A DNA stretch of 64,000 nucleotides from an uncultured Pseudomonadota bacterium (GTDB taxonomy: Bacteria; Pseudomonadota; Gammaproteobacteria; Steroidobacterales; Steroidobacteraceae), in contig CAISDJ010000008.1 of the NCBI GenBank assembly GCA_903884105.1, forward strand, positions 1-64,000. The letters run 5' to 3'. The notes under the pieces are model-generated. The model was not told the origin of the DNA. It searched no databases and saw only the letters and a program-made list of their open reading frames with translations. The position numbers and the translations under genes are program-made. Below are positions 1 through 9,120 of this stretch, piece after piece. Numbering within the stretch: the stretch's first letter is position 1; every line of letters starts with the position of its first letter.

Positions 1-281
1 ACGCTCTGCATCGTGCCGCCATACGACCTGATGCATTGCGACAGGAAATCCTGGCTCATTAGCGGGTCCGCCGTGTGCTCCTGCTCCGCGATGACCTGCA
101 GCAGGATCGAACGGGTGATGTCTTCCTGCGACTTCTTGTCGATGACGACGAAATCGACCTTGTCCATCACCAAGCGCCGCACATCGACCAGCGTGATGTA
201 ACGGCTCTCGACGGTGTCGTACAACCGCCGATTCGGATACTTCTTGATGACCCTAGGTTCGCTGATCTTGGACTCGCTCAT
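1..281 (-). CDS. phaR: PHA synthesis regulator PhaR, N-terminal part (cut by window edge)
   Basis: The visible 93 or so residues carry the PHB/PHA-accumulation regulator DNA-binding domain: after the start come VIKKYPNRRLYDT, SRYITL and then DITRSILLQVI, all hallmarks of PhaR N-termini. In the known family PhaR represses phasin genes and its own gene and is released by polyhydroxyalkanoate granules. The ATG at 281 has a good ribosome-binding site (AAAGGAG) about 6 bases upstream. The C-terminal part lies beyond base 1, so length and completeness cannot be judged. A promoter with an internal palindrome lies immediately upstream. Confidence 0.93.
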   Translation of the reverse strand, partial: MSESKISEPRVIKKYPNRRLYDTVESRYITLVDVRRLVMDKVDFVVIDKKSQEDITRSILLQVIAEQEHTADPLMSQDFLSQCIRSYGGTMQS

Positions 282-338
282 GGGCGCTCCTTTATTTGTA
301 TGACCCCCCGGACCAGCGCTGAAGGCCGCTGTAGCCCG

Positions 339-367
339 ATACTAATGCATTAATGATGCAATGCCCA
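339..367 (-). promoter_or_regulatory. Putative phaR promoter
   Basis: On the minus strand TGGGCA (362-367) and TAGTAT (339-344) are separated by 17 bases, each matching 4 of 6 consensus positions of a sigma-70 promoter. It points into phaR, which starts at 281. The spacer holds a 15-bp palindrome. This is a pattern match only. Confidence 0.45.
346..360. promoter_or_regulatory. Palindrome inside the phaR promoter spacer, candidate PhaR operator
   Basis: TGCAT and ATGCA form a perfect inverted repeat around a 5-base centre (TAATG). It sits exactly between the putative -35 and -10 elements of phaR, where a bound repressor would block RNA polymerase. PhaR proteins are known to autorepress and to bind TGC-rich sites, so PhaR is the natural candidate; the assignment is inference. 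Confidence 0.45.
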
Positions 368-486
368 CTAGGGAGCTTCCGCTCATAAGAGGTTCATTTT
401 GAGGGGGTTGCGCGCCTTGCGTCCGAAAGGGCGTCAAAGCGGACCGAGCAGCCACGTTATGACCAATTGGCCCCAGCTTTGGGGGC

Positions 487-1446
487 TCAAGGTGGCGGCG
501 CCGGAAGGCTCTTCAGCCCCAGGAGACGGGACAGATCCCATTGTTCAAGCGCCCACGCCCAGACGTCTAGCGCCGGGGCTTTCGAGAGTGAAGCGGGAGG
601 CGACTGCTTGAGGAAGGCAAGCGCCTGCCAGAGCAAGAGACCGCCCCGAGCCGGGTCGATAGCCACAGACTGGGCGGATTTAGACAGCTTGGCGCCGGTG
701 GGGTCGACTGCCAGAGGCAGGTGGGCGTAGGTCGGGAACCGGAACCCGAGCGCCTGCTGCAACAGGATCTGTCGCGGCGTGTTATCAAGCAGATCGGCCC
801 CGCGAACCACCTGCGTCGTGCCGAAATCGGCATCGTCGACGACCACGGCCAGCTGGTAGGCGAAATAGCCGTCCCGACGACGAATCACGAAATCGCCGAC
901 CTCAAGGTGCACATCCTGAGTGACTTCGCCCTGCAGGCCATCGATGAGAGCAATACGCCCTGGCGAAGTTCGAAACCGGCTTGCCAGGGGTCGATTGGGA
1001 TGGAGCGGGCCCGACCTGCACGTCCCCGCATAGCGCACTTCATCGGCAAAGGACGCTGAGCCTCGCGCTGCCAACTCGATTTCGCTACGGCTGCAAGAAC
1101 ATGGGTAGACGAGCCCGCGGCGTGAGAGCCGATCCAGGGCGGCTGCGTAGTGCTCGGTGCGATCACTCTGGTAGATGATCGGGCCGTCCCACTGGAAGCC
1201 GAAGGAGGCCAGCGTTCGAATGATGAGGTCGGCTGCGCCGGGCACCTCTCGCGTACGATCGACATTCTCGATCCGCAGCGACCAGGTGCCCCGCCGTCTC
1301 CGGGCCTCCAGATAGCTGCCAAGAGCGGCAGTCAGGGATCCGAAATGCAGCGGACCAGTGGGAGAGGGGGCAAACCTCCCCCGATAGCGTTCCGCGTCAG
1401 CGGTAGCGATCGTCCCGATCCCCGTACTGCTTTTCGCGGCGTTCAC
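487..1446 (-). CDS. gluQ: Glutamyl-Q tRNA(Asp) synthetase
   Basis: A 319-residue class I aminoacyl-tRNA-synthetase paralogue that in known relatives attaches glutamate to the queuosine base of tRNA-Asp. FAPSPTGPLHFGSL (residues 25-38) contains the HIGH-like motif HFGS; KLSKS at 253-257 is the KMSKS-like loop. A zinc site is visible as C116, C118, Y139 and C143. There is no anticodon-binding domain, as expected for this short form. The only usable start in this frame before the catalytic core is ATG 1446, so the gene overlaps the end of dksA by 50 bases; no ATG, GTG or TTG lies between. The dksA-gluQ order is conserved in gammaproteobacteria and implies co-transcription. Confidence 0.93.
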   Translation of the reverse strand: MNAAKSSTGIGTIATADAERYRGRFAPSPTGPLHFGSLTAALGSYLEARRRRGTWSLRIENVDRTREVPGAADLIIRTLASFGFQWDGPIIYQSDRTEHYAAALDRLSRRGLVYPCSCSRSEIELAARGSASFADEVRYAGTCRSGPLHPNRPLASRFRTSPGRIALIDGLQGEVTQDVHLEVGDFVIRRRDGYFAYQLAVVVDDADFGTTQVVRGADLLDNTPRQILLQQALGFRFPTYAHLPLAVDPTGAKLSKSAQSVAIDPARGGLLLWQALAFLKQSPPASLSKAPALDVWAWALEQWDLSRLLGLKSLPAPPP

Positions 1447-2341
1447 GGCGCTCCTGGGCTTCGACGGAGAGCGTGGCCACCGGGCGGGCTTCCAGGCGTT
1501 TCACGCCGATTTCCTCACCCGTCTCATTGCAGTAGCCGTAGCTGCCATCGTCGATGCGCTTCAGGGCCTCATCGATCTTGCGGATCAGCTTGCGCTCGCG
1601 ATCACGTGTGCGCAGCTCGAGGCTGAACTCCGATTCCTGCGTAGCGCGGTCGTTCGGGTCAGGGAAATTCGCCGCCTCATCCTTCATGTGATGGACGGTG
1701 CGATCGACTTCCTCCATCAAATCCCGCTTCCAGTTGGAGAGGATCTGGCGGAAATGGTTGAGCTGCTCCTTGCCCATGTACTGCTCGCCGCGCTTGGCGA
1801 TGTAGGGCCGCACATTGCGGGGACCAGCAAGCAGGTTGGCACCGGGTTCCTGGTCAGGATCGTCCGGATCGAGCACGGGGGCAGTTGGCCTTGGGCGCGT
1901 GCTCCACTCGGCCACGGCTGTCACGTACGTGGGGGCCTTCGGAGATGCCTTGGTCGGTGCCATGGGCTGAGGCTTTTCAGCAGCAGCTGCCTTTGCAGGG
2001 GCCTTGGGGGTCACGGCCTTGGCTTCCTTCGCTTTGGGGGCGGGTGGCGCTACTTTGGCCTTGGGGGCAGGGGCCGCAGCCATTACCTTTGCTGGAGCCT
2101 TGGTCGCAGTTGTCTTCGGGGCACTCGTCTTGGAAGGGGCTGCCTTCGGGGCGGCAGCAGCTGCCTTGGGCGCAGCAAGAGACTTTTTCACCACAGGCTT
2201 TACGCTCGCACGCTTGTCGGCCACGCGCGCAGGAGAAGGCTTCGGCTTCGCCGCCTTCTTCGCAGGTGTGACCTTCCTGACCACGGTCTTGGCAGGCTTA
2301 CTGGCTTTCTTCGACTTCGCCGCAGGTTTTTTCGCGGGCAT
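1397..2341 (-). CDS. dksA: DksA-type RNA polymerase regulator with a long Lys/Ala/Pro-rich N-terminal tail and a degenerate zinc finger
   Basis: Of 314 residues, the last 130 or so align with DksA, the secondary-channel factor that works with ppGpp. The coiled-coil tip is intact (D228, D231, A233, matching E. coli D71, D74, A76). Three of the four zinc cysteines are replaced: C271 stays, but the other positions are T274, S292 and A295, the C/T/S/A pattern described for the zinc-independent DksA2 of Pseudomonas aeruginosa. Residues 1-140 are a low-complexity, strongly basic AKP-rich tail like those of histone-H1-like proteins, probably disordered. The start is ATG 2341; an upstream in-frame extension lacks any family resemblance. 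It is the first gene of a pair with gluQ. Confidence 0.9.
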   Translation of the reverse strand: MPAKKPAAKSKKASKPAKTVVRKVTPAKKAAKPKPSPARVADKRASVKPVVKKSLAAPKAAAAAPKAAPSKTSAPKTTATKAPAKVMAAAPAPKAKVAPPAPKAKEAKAVTPKAPAKAAAAEKPQPMAPTKASPKAPTYVTAVAEWSTRPRPTAPVLDPDDPDQEPGANLLAGPRNVRPYIAKRGEQYMGKEQLNHFRQILSNWKRDLMEEVDRTVHHMKDEAANFPDPNDRATQESEFSLELRTRDRERKLIRKIDEALKRIDDGSYGYCNETGEEIGVKRLEARPVATLSVEAQERRERREKQYGDRDDRYR

Positions 2342-2384
2342 CCTAGTCTCCGGTGCCGATCGACCCAGATTTAATGAACGCGCG

Positions 2385-2412
2385 ATTATACAGACGACTC
2401 GCGTGCCGTACA
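2385..2412 (-). promoter_or_regulatory. Putative dksA promoter
   Basis: A perfect TATAAT (complement of 2385-2390) lies 44 bases upstream of the dksA start, with a poor -35 (TGTACG, 2407-2412, spacing 16). The 245-base gap 2342-2586 separates the divergent dksA and smc genes; I see no clear smc promoter in it. Confidence 0.45.
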
Positions 2413-2586
2413 GCCCGTTGTTTACGCCCGCAAGAAGGTGGTTTTCTTGGGCCGATTTGTGCTTCGCGCCGGCCGGGCCTAGGTCCGGAATCAGCGCCCA
2501 AAATGACTCCTCAGGTGCCAATTCTTTCCCTTACACTACCGCGCTAATTCGGCCCCAAGGGCCCTCCTGCCAGCCGCGGAATCGAG

Positions 2587-5500
2587 ATGCGCCTCAATAA
2601 GATCAAACTGGCCGGATTCAAGTCATTCGTCGATCCGACCGCCGTCAACTTTCCAAGCAACCTCGTTGGCGTCGTCGGCCCGAACGGCTGCGGCAAGTCC
2701 AACATCATCGATGCCGTCCGCTGGGTCATGGGCGAGATCTCGGCCAAGCACCTGCGTGGCGACTCGATGGCCGACGTCGTCTTCAACGGCTCAAGCTCCC
2801 GCAAGCCGGTCGGCACGGCGTCGGTGGAACTCGTGTTCGACAACAGCGATGGCCAGTTGGCCGGCCAGTACGCGGGATTCGCGGAGGTCTCGCTGAAGCG
2901 CGTGGTGTCGCGTGACGGTACGTCGGCCTATTTCCTGAACGGCGCTCGCTGCCGTCGCAAGGACATCACCCAACTGTTCCTGGGAACCGGCCTCGGTTCC
3001 CGCAGCTACGCCATCATCGAGCAGGGCATGATTTCGCGCGTCATCGACGCCAAGCCCGAAGAGTTGCGGGGCTTCATCGAAGAAGCGGCCGGGATCTCGA
3101 AGTACAAGGAGCGCCGGCGAGAGACCGAGAACCGGATTGCGCACACGAAGGAAAATCTCGAGCGGCTCAACGACCTGCGTGAGGAGGTCGAAAAGCAGCT
3201 GCGGCACCTGCAGCGACAGGCGGCCACCGCGCGCCGCTATCAGACCCTGAAGCAGGAGGAGCGCAATCTCGGTGCAGAACTGCTCGCGCTGCGCCTCAAG
3301 GACATCGAGGCGGATGCCGCAACCAAGGGATTGCTGCTCAGCGAACGCGAGACCGGACTGCAGGGCGTGGTTGCGGAACTGCGGTCGGTGGAGTCCGCCA
3401 TCGAAACGGCACGTGAAGCGTTCACCGAGAGTTCGGACGAATTGAATGTCGTCCAGGGACGCTACTACCAGGCTGGTGCGGAGATCGCCCGCATCGAGCA
3501 GGCGATCCAGCACGCTCGTGAACTGCGGCAACGGCAGAGCCAGGATCTGGCGGATGCAGAGCGAGGCTTCACGGAGGTCAGCCTGCACCTTGAGCGCGAC
3601 CAGGCCCAGATCAATGACCTGCAGGGTGAGCTGGAACGGCTCGGACCGGAACTGGAGGTTGCGCGCGAGCGCGACATGGCATCGGCAGAAGCGCTCGCCC
3701 AATCCGATGAAGCGATGCAGACGTGGCAGGAAGGCTGGGAGGACTTCAATCGCGAAGCCCGCTCCGCCAGCGAACGCTCGCAAGTGGATCGAGCACGCAT
3801 CGAGCAGTTCGACCACCAGCTCATGCGTCTCGTGGCGCAGCAGCAGCGTCTGGCGAACGAACTGGATGTGCTCGCCGGCGCGAATGTGAATGAGAAGATC
3901 GCGACCTTCGCGGAGCAGGAAGCGGAGGCCGGGCGGGCAGGCGAGGAAGCGGCAACCATGCTTGCTGCTGCAGTAGGCCAACTCCAGCAGCTGCGCGAAC
4001 GCGAACGGGAATTCCAGGCGCTCGCCGACGCAAGTCGTCGTGAAGCGCAAGAAGCGCAGGGACGCCTCGTCTCGCTTGAAGCGTTGCAGCAGGCGGCACT
4101 GGGTCGTGTTCAGGGCAAGGTGACCGAATGGCTTGCCGCCCATTCGCTGCAAGGCCGTCCGCGCCTGGCGCAGCAGCTCAATGTCGATTCGGGGTGGGAG
4201 CGCGCTGTTGAAACGGTGCTCGGTTCGTACCTCGAAGCCGTGTGCGTCGATGGCATCGATTCCGTTGCAGGGATGCTCGGCAGCCTCAACGTTGGGGCCG
4301 TGACGTTCTTCTCGTCGTCGGATGCGGCTGGCGGCGGCATGGGGTCTGCCGACCTGCTCGCGAGGCGCGTGCGCGGGCCCGCTGGCATGGAGTCGCTGCT
4401 CGCGGGTATCAGTGCCGTCGATTCGCTTGCGGAGGCTTTGGCGCGCCGTTCCAGTCTGGCGATGAACGAATCCGTGATTACCCGGGATGGCATCTGGATC
4501 GGGCGGGATTGGCTCCGGGTCAGCCGCGACCAGGATGTGCATGCCGGTGTCATCGGCCGTGAGCAGGAAATGCGCGGCTTGCGTGACCAGGTGTCCACCG
4601 CGGAAACACGCCGGGCGAATGCAGACGAACAGCTCGCCGATGCCCGCGAGCGGCTCGAAGACCTTGCGCACCAGCGTGATGAGCTGCAGGCCGAAGTGAA
4701 CCGGCTGCACCGTCGATTCAGCGATTCCACGGCACAGCTGCAAGCGCTGCGTGCCCAGGCGGAGCAGGCTGCGCGCCGCGTCGACAAGGTCAAGGCCGAA
4801 AGCGATGACGTCAACAACGAAATCACGCGCGTCGAGGGCGAAGTGGGCAGTGCCCGCGAAAGACTGCAAAGCAGCATGGAGGAGATGGCCGAACTCGAAG
4901 GCCGCCGGGGCGCGCTCGAAAACCAGCGTGAGCATCTGCGGCAGAGCCTGTCGCTGGCACGTACACAGGCACAGGCAGATCGTGCTTCGGCGCAGGACAT
5001 TGCCATCCGTTCCGAGTCCCGCCGCTCTGCCCTGGCTTCCGTCAGTGCGGGCCTCGAGCGCATGCGCTCGCAGTCGACCCAGCTCCAATCGCGACGCGAG
5101 GAACTGACGCGGCAGGTTTCTGCCAGTGAGGCACCCCTTGCACAGCTGTCCGCGGATCTCGAGGACAAGCTGGACCGGCGTGTCGCGCTTGAGCGCGAAC
5201 TGACTGCTGCGCGCGAAGCGCTCGAAGCCGCCGAGGGCGGCCTGCACGAGATCAACCAGCGCCGACTGGCTGCGGAAGGGGCGGTCGACGATGCCCGCCA
5301 GCTGCTTGAAGCCATCCGCATGGCTGCGCAGGAACTCAAGGTCCGCCGTGAGTCGCTGCTGGAACAGTTCAAGGCGACGCAGTTCGAACTCGAAGCCGTC
5401 ACCGCGGCAATCGCACCCGACGCAACGATTGCTTCGCTCGAACAGGCGGTCGCTGAGGTGAGCGGCAAGATCGAGCGACTCGGGCAGGTGAACCTTGCCG

Positions 5501-6093
5501 CAATCGACGAGTTCAAGGAGCAGTCGGAGCGCAAGGAGTACCTCGACCGGCAATTTGCCGATCTCACCGATGCACTCGAGACGCTTGAGACCGCGATCCG
5601 CAAGATCGAGCGCGAAACCCGGTCGCGCTTCCAGGACACGTTCGATCGCGTCAATGCCGGCTTGAAGGACCGTTTCCCGCGACTCTTTGGCGGCGGTCAC
5701 GCCTATCTGGAACTCACGGGCGAGGATGTCCTGAATGCGGGTGTATCGATCATGGCGCGCCCGCCCGGCAAGCGGAACAGCACGATCAACCAGCTCTCGG
5801 GTGGTGAGAAGGCGTTGACGGCCGTCGCCCTCGTCTTTTCGATCTTTGAGCTGAATCCGGCGCCGTTCTGCCTGCTGGATGAAGTCGACGCACCGCTCGA
5901 TGACAATAACGTGGGCCGGTTCTGCGAGACCGTGAAGGAAATGTCCTCACGAGTGCAGTTCATCTTCATTACCCACAACAAGACGACGATGGAGATGGCC
6001 TCGCAGCTGCTGGGCGTGACGATGCATGAGCCAGGCGTGTCGCGCCTCGTCTCGGTCGACGTCGACGAGGCCGTGCGCATGGCGGCGATGTAG
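2587..6093 (+). CDS. smc: Chromosome segregation protein SMC
   Basis: A full-length SMC ATPase of 1168 residues that organises and segregates chromosomes, normally with ScpA and ScpB. The N-terminal half ATPase has Walker A GPNGCGKS (31-38). Two long heptad-rich arms (about 170-500 and 640-990) flank a hinge at about 500-640. The C-terminal half ATPase has the signature LSGGE (1070-1074) and Walker B LLDEVD (1096-1101). The sequence IKLAGFKSFVDPT at the start is typical, supporting ATG 2587, preceded by GGAA. Having SMC rather than MukB places the organism outside the enterobacterial branch. It is the first gene of smc-zipA-ligA, with 9 bases to zipA. Confidence 0.97.
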   Translation: MRLNKIKLAGFKSFVDPTAVNFPSNLVGVVGPNGCGKSNIIDAVRWVMGEISAKHLRGDSMADVVFNGSSSRKPVGTASVELVFDNSDGQLAGQYAGFAEVSLKRVVSRDGTSAYFLNGARCRRKDITQLFLGTGLGSRSYAIIEQGMISRVIDAKPEELRGFIEEAAGISKYKERRRETENRIAHTKENLERLNDLREEVEKQLRHLQRQAATARRYQTLKQEERNLGAELLALRLKDIEADAATKGLLLSERETGLQGVVAELRSVESAIETAREAFTESSDELNVVQGRYYQAGAEIARIEQAIQHARELRQRQSQDLADAERGFTEVSLHLERDQAQINDLQGELERLGPELEVARERDMASAEALAQSDEAMQTWQEGWEDFNREARSASERSQVDRARIEQFDHQLMRLVAQQQRLANELDVLAGANVNEKIATFAEQEAEAGRAGEEAATMLAAAVGQLQQLREREREFQALADASRREAQEAQGRLVSLEALQQAALGRVQGKVTEWLAAHSLQGRPRLAQQLNVDSGWERAVETVLGSYLEAVCVDGIDSVAGMLGSLNVGAVTFFSSSDAAGGGMGSADLLARRVRGPAGMESLLAGISAVDSLAEALARRSSLAMNESVITRDGIWIGRDWLRVSRDQDVHAGVIGREQEMRGLRDQVSTAETRRANADEQLADARERLEDLAHQRDELQAEVNRLHRRFSDSTAQLQALRAQAEQAARRVDKVKAESDDVNNEITRVEGEVGSARERLQSSMEEMAELEGRRGALENQREHLRQSLSLARTQAQADRASAQDIAIRSESRRSALASVSAGLERMRSQSTQLQSRREELTRQVSASEAPLAQLSADLEDKLDRRVALERELTAAREALEAAEGGLHEINQRRLAAEGAVDDARQLLEAIRMAAQELKVRRESLLEQFKATQFELEAVTAAIAPDATIASLEQAVAEVSGKIERLGQVNLAAIDEFKEQSERKEYLDRQFADLTDALETLETAIRKIERETRSRFQDTFDRVNAGLKDRFPRLFGGGHAYLELTGEDVLNAGVSIMARPPGKRNSTINQLSGGEKALTAVALVFSIFELNPAPFCLLDEVDAPLDDNNVGRFCETVKEMSSRVQFIFITHNKTTMEMASQLLGVTMHEPGVSRLVSVDVDEAVRMAAM

Positions 6094-6102
6094 GGCAGTC
6101 CC

Positions 6103-7002
6103 ATGAGTGAGTTGCGCTGGATTCTTCTTGGGTTTGGGGTGCTCCTGTTGGGTGGCATCGCTCTCTGGGGGCGCCGCAGCCGCGGCCAGGCGGCGAACTT
6201 TAGCGACCACAGCTCGCATACGCGCGTCGACCCGCCGATGGCGTATCAGAGCGGCACGGCAGAGATCCGTGAAGGGGAGCCCACTGCTGCCCCTACCGAC
6301 GCGGTGGCCAGCCGCTGGGACGAAGAGGACTGGATCAATACGGTCGCGGACCTTCCTGAGATCCGTATGGACGCGGACCAGCCCTTCTATGGCGCGATGG
6401 GCGGGGCGAACGCCGACGACGAAGATGCCATGCTGGCGCCAACCGACCTGGGCGTCGCGACCGAACCGAACCTGGATGATCCACTGGCTGTCCGGCACGC
6501 CACCCGGGATGCGCCCGTTCCAGTCAAGGTGGCGGCTGCAAGGGAGCAGAAGGCCCAACCCAAGCAGACGGACAAGCGCAAGATCATCACCCTCAGATTG
6601 TTTGCGATCCAGCCGGATCGCTATGCCGGCAGCCAGCTGCGATCGGCGCTGGAAGCCCTGGGGCTGAGGCACGGTCGATACGGCATTTTTCATCGGCTCG
6701 ATGGCAACGGCACCAGCATCATCAGCATAGCGAGCATGGTGGAGCCAGGTGCCTTCGACCTCGCGACGATGGCCGATGCGCCGTTCGCAGGCGTGACGTT
6801 GTTTGCGATGTTGCCCGGGCCGCTGTCCGGCAGCGAAATGTGCGATCAGATTTTCGACTGCGCGCGACAGCTGGAAGCGGTCCTTGGTGGCGCATTGCAC
6901 GACGAGCACGGCGCGCAGCTGACCGACCAGCGAATCGACGCCATTCGTGATGAAGTGCTGGACTTCGAGCACCTGCTCGGCGCTGGCGCGCAGCAACCCT
7001 GA
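6103..7002 (+). CDS. zipA: Cell division protein ZipA
   Basis: Bitopic division protein that tethers FtsZ to the inner membrane. One membrane helix at about residues 6-24 is followed by RRSRG on the cytoplasmic side. A low-complexity acidic and proline-containing linker runs to about 155. The C-terminal FtsZ-binding domain (about 160-290) begins with KIITLRLFA and includes the typical GLRHGRYGIFHR stretch. The 299 residues fit the family. The start ATG 6103 follows the smc stop by 9 bases; ligA follows after 21 bases. The smc-zipA-ligA order is known from pseudomonads and xanthomonads. Confidence 0.93.
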   Translation: MSELRWILLGFGVLLLGGIALWGRRSRGQAANFSDHSSHTRVDPPMAYQSGTAEIREGEPTAAPTDAVASRWDEEDWINTVADLPEIRMDADQPFYGAMGGANADDEDAMLAPTDLGVATEPNLDDPLAVRHATRDAPVPVKVAAAREQKAQPKQTDKRKIITLRLFAIQPDRYAGSQLRSALEALGLRHGRYGIFHRLDGNGTSIISIASMVEPGAFDLATMADAPFAGVTLFAMLPGPLSGSEMCDQIFDCARQLEAVLGGALHDEHGAQLTDQRIDAIRDEVLDFEHLLGAGAQQP

Positions 7003-9045
<2,043 letters not shown>

Positions 9046-9120
9046 ATGCCGGCTTCGTCGCAGACCGCCTGAATGAAACCAGGACGCGCCTCGCAGCCTG
9101 ATTCCCGTCATTCCGCGCGG

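Noticed and set aside
2791-5700. Very long open frame antisense to smc (over 900 codons)
   Set aside because: It is a by-product of high GC third positions in the real gene. It has composition rich in L, R, C and H, no recognisable domain, and no promoter or start signal of its own.
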